From VRUE01 sp963698085 (GTDB lineage: Bacteria > Actinomycetota > Thermoleophilia > Solirubrobacterales > 70-9): a DNA stretch of 64,000 bases. Position numbers and translations under genes: made by a program. The notes below the pieces were generated by a model. The model saw nothing but the letters and a program-made list of their open reading frames with translations, did not search any database and was not told the origin of the DNA. The stretch lies in the NCBI GenBank assembly GCA_963698085.1, contig OY969122.1, forward strand, positions 1,798,001-1,862,000. The letters are read 5' to 3'. Numbering within the stretch: position 1 is the stretch's first letter; every line of letters begins with the position of its first letter. This document shows positions 46,596-53,996 of this stretch, one piece after another.

Positions 46596-48829
46596 TGCAG
46601 CCCGCTCTATACCCCGCCCGCCCCTCCGCGCTCGTCGCCGTCGTCGCCGCGATCGTCCTCGCCGTCGGGCTCGCGGCGCCCCGCCCGGCGAGCGCTGGCG
46701 AATACACGATCTACGCCTGCCAGGCCGACGAGGCCGGCTACGTCAGCGCGGCCTTCGAGAACTTCGCCACCCGCGGGATGAAGTGGCGGCGGGCATGCGA
46801 TCCACGCGGAGACGGGCTCCGAGGACTCGTCACCGCGAACGTCCCTCGTGCCGGTCGCGTGGAACAGGGGGCGCAGTCCGGGTTCATCCTCAACGCCCCG
46901 CCGGGGACGACCTTTTCCCGCTTCCGCTGGTCGGGCCAGGCACAGCGTCGCGACTGCCGTTACGCACTAGAGCTCTTCGCCGAGCGTCCCGGCACTACGC
47001 CGGTTTCGATGAAGAACGTGCGCGCCAACCGGGGCTGCCCACGTCCCGGTATGGCGCAGTCGTCCGGGGCACCGTTTCCACGCGCCTATGACCTCGGCGG
47101 GGCCACTCGGATTGTCCAGCGCGTCGTCTGCAAGGGAAGTCCGCAACACCGATTCTGTTCGGGGCTAGGTCAGAACTACATCCGAACCTTCTCCGCGGAA
47201 GCAACGGTGGTCGACGGGACTGCGCCATCAGTCGGAGTCGTTCAGGACTCAGCACTCACGCAGGGCCAGTGGGTGGCGGGAAAGCAACGCCTCGGCTACG
47301 ACGCCTCTGACAATGTCGGGGTCAAGACCGCGTCCGTGCTCATCGGCGGTGGGGTGCGAGGGACCGAAGCTCGGTCATGCGACTACTCACAGAGAATCCC
47401 TTGCCCTAGCGGGGGCGGGCCGATTGGTGTCAACACCACGGAGGCGTCCGAAGGCTCGCAGCCGCTGATCGTCGTCGCCGAAGACGCAGCAGGCAACCGC
47501 GCGGAGTCGGGTGCCATAACGGTGCGGATCGACAACGCCGCGCCTGGCGCGGTGCCGATCGGGGTCGGCGGCGGAGAGATCTGGCGCAACGCCAACGACT
47601 TCGATGTCGCCTGGGCCAATCCGAGCGAAGGCGATCGGGCTCCGATCACCGCCGCTCATTACCGCCTCTGTCGGGCGGGCGGAAACGAGTGCGTCAACGG
47701 CGACCGCGCCGGGGCCGGGATCGCGGCGATCGACAGCCTTGCGGTCCCATCGCCGGGCGAGTGGGAGCTGCGGCTCTGGCGAGAGGACGCCGCTGGCAAC
47801 CAGCAGGCGGATAACGCCTCCCAACCCGTCCGCCTCCGCTTCGACCCTGAGCCGCCGCAGCTCGGCTTCGAGAATCCGAGCGTCGAGGACCCGACGCGGG
47901 TGTCGGTCCTCGTCACCGACCGGATCTCCGGGCTGGCTGGAGGCGGGATCGAGATCAGCCGCGCGGGGTCGGGGAGCTGGCAGGTGTTGCCGACCACCCA
48001 GGAGGGCGATCGCCTCGTAACTCGCATTGACGACGCCTCCCTGTCGGCCGGCGACTACGACCTGCGGGTCACGGCGCACGACCAGGCGAACAACCTGGCG
48101 GGCACCGATCGCCGCCTCGACGGTCAGCCGATGCGGCTGACGCTGCCGCTGCGGGTCGCGACCGCGATGAAGGCGGGTGTGGTCGAGAAGCGCAGCGTCA
48201 CCCGCAAGGGGAAGAAGGGCAAGGTGCGCCCCGTCCTCGAGCCGCGTGCCAAGGTCTCCTTCGGGCGCAAGGTGCATCTGGGCGGTCACCTCGTCAACCG
48301 CGCGGGGCACCCGCTGGCCGATGCGAAGGTGCTCGTCTACTCGCGCCCGAGGGAAGGAACCGAGCAGATCGTCGGGACTGTGACGACCGACGCCAGCGGC
48401 CGCTTCACCTACACGGTCGAGGCGCGCGCCTCGCAGACCTTCCGCTTCGCCTATTCAGGCACGGCGACGATCCTGCCGGTCGAGGACACCGCGACCCTGT
48501 TGGTCAAGGGGACCTCGACCTTCACGGTGAAGCCGAAACGGGTGCTGAACGGCGATTCCGTGATGTTCAGTGGGCAGGTGAAGGGGCGCCCGCTCCCCGA
48601 GACCGGGAAGCTGTTGGAGCTGCAGGTCCGGTTCACGTCGGGATTTCAGACGTTCCGAACGGTCCGCACCGACGCGGACGGCGCCTGGCGGATTCCCTAC
48701 TTGTTCGACAGTATCTGCGGCGAGCAGGAGTTCGACTTCCAGGCTCATCTCGCCGGTGAGGCCGGCTGGCCGCTGGAGGCCGGTAACAGCCGGACGTTGA
48801 CGATCCGAGTGAAAGGGCGGCCATGCTAG
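46592..48829 (+). CDS. Large secreted Ig-like/adhesin-type protein
   Basis: 745 aa, ATG overlapping the sigma stop. A signal peptide (SALVAVVAAIVLAVGLAAP, cleavage after PASAG) is followed by an N-terminal domain with paired cysteines (YTIYACQADEAGYVSAAFENF, RRACDPRGDGL, CRYALELFAE). Several bacterial Ig-like repeats follow (DGTAPSVGVV, YDASDNVGVKTA, VAEDAAGNRAESGAITVRIDNAAPG, REDAAGNQQADNASQPVRLRFD, and HDQANNLAGTDRRLDGQ). The final carboxypeptidase-regulatory-like beta domains contain TDASGRFTYTVEARA and TDADGAWRIPYLF. A cell-surface protein encoded by the element and cotranscribed with its sigma factor. Confidence 0.75.
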   Translation: MMQPALYPARPSALVAVVAAIVLAVGLAAPRPASAGEYTIYACQADEAGYVSAAFENFATRGMKWRRACDPRGDGLRGLVTANVPRAGRVEQGAQSGFILNAPPGTTFSRFRWSGQAQRRDCRYALELFAERPGTTPVSMKNVRANRGCPRPGMAQSSGAPFPRAYDLGGATRIVQRVVCKGSPQHRFCSGLGQNYIRTFSAEATVVDGTAPSVGVVQDSALTQGQWVAGKQRLGYDASDNVGVKTASVLIGGGVRGTEARSCDYSQRIPCPSGGGPIGVNTTEASEGSQPLIVVAEDAAGNRAESGAITVRIDNAAPGAVPIGVGGGEIWRNANDFDVAWANPSEGDRAPITAAHYRLCRAGGNECVNGDRAGAGIAAIDSLAVPSPGEWELRLWREDAAGNQQADNASQPVRLRFDPEPPQLGFENPSVEDPTRVSVLVTDRISGLAGGGIEISRAGSGSWQVLPTTQEGDRLVTRIDDASLSAGDYDLRVTAHDQANNLAGTDRRLDGQPMRLTLPLRVATAMKAGVVEKRSVTRKGKKGKVRPVLEPRAKVSFGRKVHLGGHLVNRAGHPLADAKVLVYSRPREGTEQIVGTVTTDASGRFTYTVEARASQTFRFAYSGTATILPVEDTATLLVKGTSTFTVKPKRVLNGDSVMFSGQVKGRPLPETGKLLELQVRFTSGFQTFRTVRTDADGAWRIPYLFDSICGEQEFDFQAHLAGEAGWPLEAGNSRTLTIRVKGRPC

Positions 48830-48869
48830 GCCGGAGAGGCCGATCACCCCGAGCCGAGGAGAGACCTAG

Positions 48870-49478
48870 ATGAGAGCGTTGCTTGATCGACTCACCTATG
48901 CCAACGTCGTCGCGACTCTGGCTCTGTTCATCGCCGTGGGAACCGGCGGCGCCTACGCCGTCTCGAAGATCGACGGCTCCGACATCAGGAACCGCAGCCT
49001 GACCGGCAAGGAGTTCAAAGCGAACTCGCTCGGCGGCAAGGTGATCCGAGAGTCGAGCCTGCGCCCAGTTCCCCGCGCGCAGAACGCCGCCCGTCTCGGC
49101 GGCCAGCCAGCTTCTCGCTTCCTCGACAGCTGCCCGCAGGCGTTCGCTCCGACGATCCCGGTCGGAGACGTATGCGTCGAGACCCAGGCTCGTCCGCCTC
49201 GGTCGTATGGAAGCGCCGTCTCTGACTGCGCCCTGACCGACAACCGGGAACGGGCCGGGCGGCGGCTGCCCACCCACCAGGAGCTGATGGTGGCGCTCGC
49301 GCAGCCGCAGATCCAGCTCGCGCCAGGCGGCGAGCTGACCAGCGAGGTCTACCCGTCCAGCAGCAAACCCGGCGCGGTCGACGTCCTCTACGTAACCCAG
49401 GAAAACGGCAGCGTCGGCATCACCGAAGACCTAGGCGGCGACAAGAGCTACCGCTGCGTAGCCGATCCCATGAACTGA
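48870..49478 (+). CDS. Exported protein with Thermoleophilia-type N-terminus, 202 aa
   Basis: ATG at 48870 with GAGGAGAG upstream. The signal/anchor (ANVVATLALFIAVGTGGAYA) is followed by the repeated SKIDGSDIRNRSLTGKEFKANSLGGKVIRESSL block. This is the same family of N-terminus as 44588-45025, with the usual N-x-x-R/A-LGG continuation. The C-terminal domain has conserved cysteines (DSCPQAF, GDVCVE, SDCALTDN, YRCVADP) and a RRLPTHQELMVALAQ segment. Surface location likely; role unknown. Confidence 0.68.
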   Translation: MRALLDRLTYANVVATLALFIAVGTGGAYAVSKIDGSDIRNRSLTGKEFKANSLGGKVIRESSLRPVPRAQNAARLGGQPASRFLDSCPQAFAPTIPVGDVCVETQARPPRSYGSAVSDCALTDNRERAGRRLPTHQELMVALAQPQIQLAPGGELTSEVYPSSSKPGAVDVLYVTQENGSVGITEDLGGDKSYRCVADPMN

Positions 49479-49510
49479 AAGCAACGGCCTCGACAACGAG
49501 GAGGAGCCCG

Positions 49511-50317
49511 ATGGCAAACATCACCCAGCACCTGACGTCCGTCTCCCTCGACTCGCGATCGGGGTCTCCGCCCGGCCGCCGCCTCCTCTCCCTGACGCTG
49601 GTCCTGATGCTCGTCCTCGGCAGCGTCTTCCCCGGCTTCGCCCTGGCGGGCGAGAGCGACAGCGAAGGCGAGGGGACGGTGCTGCCGGTGGAAGTGCCGG
49701 TTGACCCGGGCTTCGATCCCGGCGGGGAAGAAGAAGCGCTCGAAGAAGCCCCGGCAGCGGGGGGCGACGAAGAAATCGGCGCCGTCGAAGCCGAACCGGA
49801 AGTAGATGCTGAAGTGCCGGCGGCCGGGGAAGTGACCAGTGCCGCCGCCGAAGCGCCGGCCGAAGCGGTGCCGCCTTCACCTGCCCCTTCGCCGGAACCC
49901 GCGACCTCGGCGCCCGCACTCGAACCCGTACAGCAGCAGGTGACCGAGCAGACCGAGCCGGTCGCGAATCAGTCGATCGTCGCGCCAAAGCAGAAGCAGG
50001 TCGAGCGCGGCACTGCGTCTGAGAGCGTGGCTTCCGGCAAAGCGCCGCCAGCCGAGCCGGTCCAGCAGGAAGCGCCGCCGCCCCAGCCCGCCACGGCGCC
50101 GCCGGGCGAGTCCGGCCGCAGCCTCGCTGGCAAGGACACCTACGTCGTTCGTCCCGGCGACTGCCTCTGGCACATCGCCGCCGATCTCCTGCCCGCCAAC
50201 GCCGGAACGGAGGCGATCGAAGCTGAGGTCGAGCGGTTGTGGCGGTTGAACGAAGACCGGATCGGAACTGGCGATCCGAGCTTGATCTACGCCGGGACTG
50301 AGTTGCGTCTGCGCTGA
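49511..50317 (+). CDS. Secreted LysM-domain protein with long Pro/Ala/Glu linker
   Basis: 268 aa, ATG at 49511 with GGAGGAG upstream. A signal peptide (LLSLTLVLMLVLGSVFPGFALA) precedes a linker of about 150 residues rich in P, A and E (Glu codons almost all GAA). The C-terminal LysM at about 208-268 (DTYVVRPGDCLWHIAADLLPANAG...NEDRIGTGDPSLIYAGTELRLR) binds peptidoglycan. It could hold the surface proteins of this cluster, or help open the wall for the conjugation apparatus. Confidence 0.85.
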   Translation: MANITQHLTSVSLDSRSGSPPGRRLLSLTLVLMLVLGSVFPGFALAGESDSEGEGTVLPVEVPVDPGFDPGGEEEALEEAPAAGGDEEIGAVEAEPEVDAEVPAAGEVTSAAAEAPAEAVPPSPAPSPEPATSAPALEPVQQQVTEQTEPVANQSIVAPKQKQVERGTASESVASGKAPPAEPVQQEAPPPQPATAPPGESGRSLAGKDTYVVRPGDCLWHIAADLLPANAGTEAIEAEVERLWRLNEDRIGTGDPSLIYAGTELRLR

Positions 50318-50348
50318 GCAGATACTGGACAGAAATAGGCTGGGGCTC

Positions 50349-50846
50349 ATGGATGCGCCCTCCGACGCAGCGATCATGGAACGCGCGCACAGCCTCGCCA
50401 GCGAAGCGATCCACATGGTTGCTCTCCAGCGCCGGAGGCTCCAATCAGACGAGCCAGAGGACGAGACCTTCGTCTTTCGCCGCTGGGCTGACTTTCAGTT
50501 TCTGGTCGTGAGCTTGCTTCGTCTACGGCGGGCCGGGGTCCTTGCCACGAAGCCAGAGGCAAGCCGGCCGGCGATCGAAAGGGCCATCGGCGAGTTCGAT
50601 GAAGCATTGCCGCACCTTCAGAGGATGCGGAATGTCGGCGAGCACGTAGACGAGTACGCAATCGAGAAGGGACACGATCGCGGTGTTGACCGCCGAGCCC
50701 TACAGGTGGGTCGTTTCGACAGCACGACGCTCGAATGGCTTGGTGGTGACTTGAACGCTGATGATGCCTTGGCCGCCGCCGAAAGGCTCTATCTCGCGAT
50801 CAAGGGCGCATTCTCGGCTCACTCAGTCCAGGGAAGCCCGAAGTGA
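50349..50846 (+). CDS. Helical hypothetical protein with an R-x4-H motif
   Basis: 165 aa, ATG at 50349. All-helical: MERAHSLASEAIHMVALQRRRL, FVFRRWADFQFLVVSLLRLRRAG, FDEALPHLQRMRNVGEHVDEYAIEKG. The segment RNVGEH fits the R-x4-H pattern of HEPN proteins and sits in a suitable helical setting, but the pattern is short. Its 3' end overlaps the convergent gene 50800-51576 by 47 nt. Function unknown. Confidence 0.6.
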   Translation: MDAPSDAAIMERAHSLASEAIHMVALQRRRLQSDEPEDETFVFRRWADFQFLVVSLLRLRRAGVLATKPEASRPAIERAIGEFDEALPHLQRMRNVGEHVDEYAIEKGHDRGVDRRALQVGRFDSTTLEWLGGDLNADDALAAAERLYLAIKGAFSAHSVQGSPK

Positions 50847-51576
50847 CGCGACAGCGGATCGCGTTCGGCCATTTCGCCAGCAAGGCGGCGATCTCTTCGC
50901 CGCCATCCGGCGAGCGCTCGGGACCATAGAGCGGGTTGCCGTCTTCGCATCGCGGGTCGTAGTGGGGGAGCGCGGAGCAGAACCCCTGCCACAGCTCGGC
51001 AAGGTGCTGGGCGAGGTCGGACCAGTAGAGGCGAACGGAGACCGGCCGCTCGTGGTCGTGATGCCTTAGGAGGTCGCGCCCCGCCGGGGTTGGATGGCCG
51101 CCTCGGCCGCAATGGGTCTGGTACTCGGAGAAGCGGAAATCGCGGGCGCTTCGGTTACGCATGCGGCCGGGGGAGAACTCGTCGCGCGCTTCCTTGGAAG
51201 TGCTTCGCATCCAGCGTGCGGCTTCGTCCCTGCTCTCGGCAGCGAGCGAGATCAGGTAGGCGCACTCGATTAGCTGGCGGACGAGGGCGGCGCCCGGATA
51301 CCAGAGCTCCGCGTCGAACAGCTTGACCGCGCCTTCGCCCAACTCGCCGGCCATCTCGGTCATGGTCGCGAACCCGACTCCGGCTGCGTCGCTGTCGAAG
51401 GCGTAGTGAATCGTGAGGCGCAGGCCGTTCTCCGAGAGCCGGCGCGGGACGGCGCGAGCGATCTGCTCGCGCAGCGCCTGTCCCTCGTCGTCGGCCAGCG
51501 CACTTTCCAGAAATGCAGCCGCCTCTTTTTGCTCGCATCCATCGCGGCGGGATGATCGCAGGGGGCCAGTTTTCAC
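50800..51576 (-). CDS. DUF5677-like hypothetical protein
   Basis: 258 aa, GTG start at 51574-51576. Helical, with the pattern AELWYPGAALVRQLIECAYLISLAAESRDEAARWMRSTSKEARDEFSPGRMR and a later LYWSDLAQHLAELWQGFCSALPHYDP, resembling DUF5677-type proteins. Its start is only 23 bp from the ArsR-type gene on the other strand, so its transcription must begin inside or beyond that gene's promoter motif. Function unknown. Confidence 0.62.
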   Translation of the reverse strand: MKTGPLRSSRRDGCEQKEAAAFLESALADDEGQALREQIARAVPRRLSENGLRLTIHYAFDSDAAGVGFATMTEMAGELGEGAVKLFDAELWYPGAALVRQLIECAYLISLAAESRDEAARWMRSTSKEARDEFSPGRMRNRSARDFRFSEYQTHCGRGGHPTPAGRDLLRHHDHERPVSVRLYWSDLAQHLAELWQGFCSALPHYDPRCEDGNPLYGPERSPDGGEEIAALLAKWPNAIRCRVTSGFPGLSEPRMRP

Positions 51577-51599
51577 CTTCGGCGCCCTGTTGTAGTGAG
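51560..51599 (+). promoter_or_regulatory. Shared upstream motif, copy B (ArsR-type gene)
   Basis: GGGGGCCA, TTTTCAC, CTTC, then GCCCTGTTGTAGTGA ending directly at the ATG at 51600. The 3' block GCCCTGTTGTAGTGA is identical to copy A over 15 bases. Confidence 0.68.
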
Positions 51600-51953
51600 A
51601 TGGTTAGTAACTCAGAACAGCAAGCAGAAGCAACAGCAGGAAACCAGCCGCTGTCCGAGGAGACGGTCGAGATGGTGGCGGCGATGCTGAAAGTGCTGGG
51701 CGATCCGACCAGGATTCGCCTGGTCGAGCTGCTGATCGACCGGGGCAGCGCCACGGTCGGCGCCCTGGCCCCTTACTTCTCCGTGAGTCAGCAGCGGATA
51801 TCGCAGCAGCTCGCCGTGCTGCACCAGGCGGGCATCGTGAGTCGCCACCGTCGGGGAATCCACGTTCATTACGAGTTGGTCGACTTCGCCTGCTGGTGGG
51901 TCATTCAGCAACTCGCCTCAGGGCTTGTGACGAGTCCTGGCAGTTCCTCCTAG
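51600..51953 (+). CDS. ArsR-family transcriptional regulator
   Basis: 117 aa, ATG at 51600, immediately after motif copy B. Winged helix: AAMLKVLGDPTRIRLVELLIDRGSATVGALAPYFSVSQQRISQQLAVLHQAGIVSRHRRGIHVHYELVD. No metal-binding Cys (such as CVC) is present in the recognition helix, so the signal may not be a metal. It precedes the conjugation operon and probably regulates it. Downstream, CTCCTGCGGAG near 51,997 is a small hairpin. Confidence 0.88.
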   Translation: MVSNSEQQAEATAGNQPLSEETVEMVAAMLKVLGDPTRIRLVELLIDRGSATVGALAPYFSVSQQRISQQLAVLHQAGIVSRHRRGIHVHYELVDFACWWVIQQLASGLVTSPGSSS

Positions 51954-52061
51954 CCCTCGGGAACGGTTCCCGTCCAGCGAGGCAGCGTTTCGGAATGCGT
52001 CCGCTCCTGCGGAGCCGACACACACTTACTCACAAGGATTCGCTTGTGACCTTGTGGCCAC

Positions 52062-52090
52062 TTTGACACTTCGACACCCCGTTGTCGTGA
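52062..52090 (+). promoter_or_regulatory. Shared upstream motif, copy C (conjugation operon)
   Basis: TTTGACAC, CTTCGACACCCC, then GTTGTCGTGA. This aligns with copies A and B block by block. It stands 49 bp before the first conjugation gene. Confidence 0.6.
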
Positions 52091-52123
52091 GCCAGCAAAT
52101 CGGCTGGCACCAAGCACGACAAC
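52081..52123 (+). promoter_or_regulatory. Nested inverted repeat in the conjugation operon leader
   Basis: Outer arms GTTGTCGTG (52081-52089) and CACGACAAC (52115-52123) are perfect 9-bp complements. Inner arms GCCAGC (52091-52096) and GCTGGC (52103-52108) form a second stem with a 6-nt loop. The right arm ends at the ribosome binding site GGAGGT (52124-52129). It is either an operator made of two copies of the GTTGTCGTG half-site or an RNA hairpin controlling translation. Confidence 0.65.
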
Positions 52124-52138
52124 GGAGGTGGTCTAGAA

Positions 52139-52993
52139 GTGTCAGTAGGAATTGGTACTCAGCTCAGGCGGCGCGAAGGCGATGGACGCTCGGTCGGCTC
52201 GGCGCTCCGGGCTGTGGGCCGGGTGGCGCTGTGGGCGCTGGTCGGGCTCCTGCTTCTGCGGGGTGTTTCCGGTGTCCTCACCGAGCCCCGGCAGGACGGC
52301 TCGCCTGCCGCCGATCGAAGCAGTACCGCCGACCCCGCCACCGTCGCCTTCGCGGTTCGGTTTGCGCGGGCCTATCTCAGGGACGCCTCGCCGCAGGCGC
52401 TGGCTCCATTTCTTGCACCTGGCGCTTCCGCGCCGGCTCCCGCCGGAACCGGCGCCGTCGCCCAGGTCGAGCAGGCCGAGGTCGCCGCAGTTCGCGACCT
52501 CGGCGACCGCCAGGCGATCGTCACGGTGGCCTGCGAGCTCGGCGACGCCCGCACTCTCTACCTCGCCGTCCCGATCGTCCGCGAAGACGCGGCCGAGGTG
52601 GCGGCCCTGGGAGTGCCGGCGCTCGTTGCGGGACCGGCAGTGGTCGGGGCGAGCATCGAGCCGCCCCGGCCCGTCGCCGGCCCTGACGCGGAGGCGATCA
52701 CCGGGCTCGTCCGGCGCTTCCTGCCCGTCTACCTGACGGCGACGAGCCCAGGCGATCTCTCCTATCTCCTCGCCCCGGATGTGGCGGTGACGCCGCCGGG
52801 TGGCGGCTTCGAGCTCGTCGCCGTCGCGAGCGTGAAGCAGGTCGGCAGCGGCGAAGGGGCCCGCCGCACGGTGGTCGCCACCGCGCGGGTCCGCGACGCG
52901 GCGAGCGGGGCGGTCGTCCCGTTCGCCTACCGGCTCGGCCTCGTCCGGCAGGACCGCTGGTACGTCGAGCAGGTCGAAGGGGCGCTCTCGTGA
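52139..52993 (+). CDS. TcpC-like conjugal transfer protein (VirB8-type fold)
   Basis: 284 aa, GTG at 52139 preceded by GGAGGT at 52124. One N-terminal membrane helix (VALWALVGLLLLRGVSGVL), then two NTF2-like domains typical of TcpC: FAVRFARAYLRDASPQALAPFLAPG and GLVRRFLPVYLTATSPGDLSYLLAPDV, each followed by beta strands, ending YRLGLVRQDRWYVEQVEGAL. Forms part of the membrane core of the transfer channel. First gene of the long operon. GTGA overlap with the next gene. Confidence 0.85.
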   Translation: MSVGIGTQLRRREGDGRSVGSALRAVGRVALWALVGLLLLRGVSGVLTEPRQDGSPAADRSSTADPATVAFAVRFARAYLRDASPQALAPFLAPGASAPAPAGTGAVAQVEQAEVAAVRDLGDRQAIVTVACELGDARTLYLAVPIVREDAAEVAALGVPALVAGPAVVGASIEPPRPVAGPDAEAITGLVRRFLPVYLTATSPGDLSYLLAPDVAVTPPGGGFELVAVASVKQVGSGEGARRTVVATARVRDAASGAVVPFAYRLGLVRQDRWYVEQVEGALS

Positions 52994-53295
52994 GCCGCCG
53001 GCTCGCAGTGGCCCTGGTCTTGCTCGCGGTCCTCGCGACTTCGCTCTGGCTGGCGCCGGACGTGCTCGCCGCCGGCAATGACGTAGGCCGCAACATCGGC
53101 TCGGAGCTGCGTCGCTGGGCCGCGTCGATCTACGGCGGCCTGATCGCGATCGTCGGCCTGGTCTTCCTGCTCAACAGGAAGTTCACCGACCTCGCGGTGT
53201 TCCTGCTGGCCGCGATCGTGGTCGGCTGGCTCGTCTTCTCGCCTGACCAGGTCGCCGACGCGGCGCGGGCGATCGGGAATCGGATTCTGCCGTGA
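52990..53295 (+). CDS. Small membrane protein of the conjugation operon (TcpD/VirB2-like position)
   Basis: 101 aa, GTG overlapping the previous stop. A signal-like first helix (LAVALVLLAVLATSLWLAP, possible cleavage after VLAA), then two membrane helices (SIYGGLIAIVGLVFLLNRKF and LAVFLLAAIVVGWLVF). Position and topology resemble the small membrane subunit that follows TcpC, or a pilin-like VirB2. No strong signature. Confidence 0.7.
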   Translation: MSRRLAVALVLLAVLATSLWLAPDVLAAGNDVGRNIGSELRRWAASIYGGLIAIVGLVFLLNRKFTDLAVFLLAAIVVGWLVFSPDQVADAARAIGNRILP

Positions 53296-53996
53296 GCGAC
53301 GGCTACGAGCCGATCCGCTCCTACCAGCGGATCTTCCGCCCCGAGCGCCGCATCTACTCGATCGAGGGGCGGCCGCTGCCGGTGCCCGGCGGGGTGCCGC
53401 TGCGCTGGCTCGCCTACGCGACGGCGGCCCTGCTTCTCGTCCTCGCCCTCGGCTCGGGCTCGGCCGCGGTCGCCCTGACGATCACGGCGATCGCCGGTGT
53501 CGGAGGCGCGAGGGCGGGGGGCCGGGTCGGCGCCGTGGTGGCCGCGCTCGGTGCGCTGGCGGCGACGTGGATCGGCGGCCTGGTGATCGGCTTGATCGGC
53601 TGGCCGCTGCGGGTGGTCGTGATCCCGGCCGCGCTCGCGACGCTGGCGACCCAGGCGACGCCGGACGGGCGGCGCGCGGATCGCTTCGCCCTCTCCTGGA
53701 TCGCGGTCCATCTCGCCCCGCTGCGGCGCTCGCTGGGCCGGGCGCTGCCCGCGCTCGGACGAGCGCATCTGCTCGGCGGTGAGCTCTGGGTCGCGCCCGA
53801 CGAGCGCTCGCCGCGACTGCGGCGTGGCCGCGTCCGCGGCCCGGCGATCGTCTTCTTCTCAGCGCCGCTCGCCGTGCGCGGCTCGCGCCGCCGCCGGCAG
53901 GTCGCGCAGGCGCCCGGCCGGCGTCAGCGCAGGGGGGAAGTGAGCGCGCGGCGGCTGGCGCTCGGCGAGGGCGAGGTCTTGGAGGTGCGGCCGTGA
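53292..53996 (+). CDS. TcpE-like conjugal transfer membrane protein
   Basis: 234 aa, GTG overlapping the previous stop. Begins YEPIRSYQRIFRPERRIYSIEGRPLPVPGGVPLR, the conserved TcpE opening. Helices follow (WLAYATAALLLVLALGSGSAAVALTITAIAG, AALGALAATWIGGLVIGLIGWPL), with a C-terminal basic soluble part. Belongs to the inner-membrane complex. GTGA overlap with the VirB4-like gene. Confidence 0.78.
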   Translation: MSDGYEPIRSYQRIFRPERRIYSIEGRPLPVPGGVPLRWLAYATAALLLVLALGSGSAAVALTITAIAGVGGARAGGRVGAVVAALGALAATWIGGLVIGLIGWPLRVVVIPAALATLATQATPDGRRADRFALSWIAVHLAPLRRSLGRALPALGRAHLLGGELWVAPDERSPRLRRGRVRGPAIVFFSAPLAVRGSRRRRQVAQAPGRRQRRGEVSARRLALGEGEVLEVRP

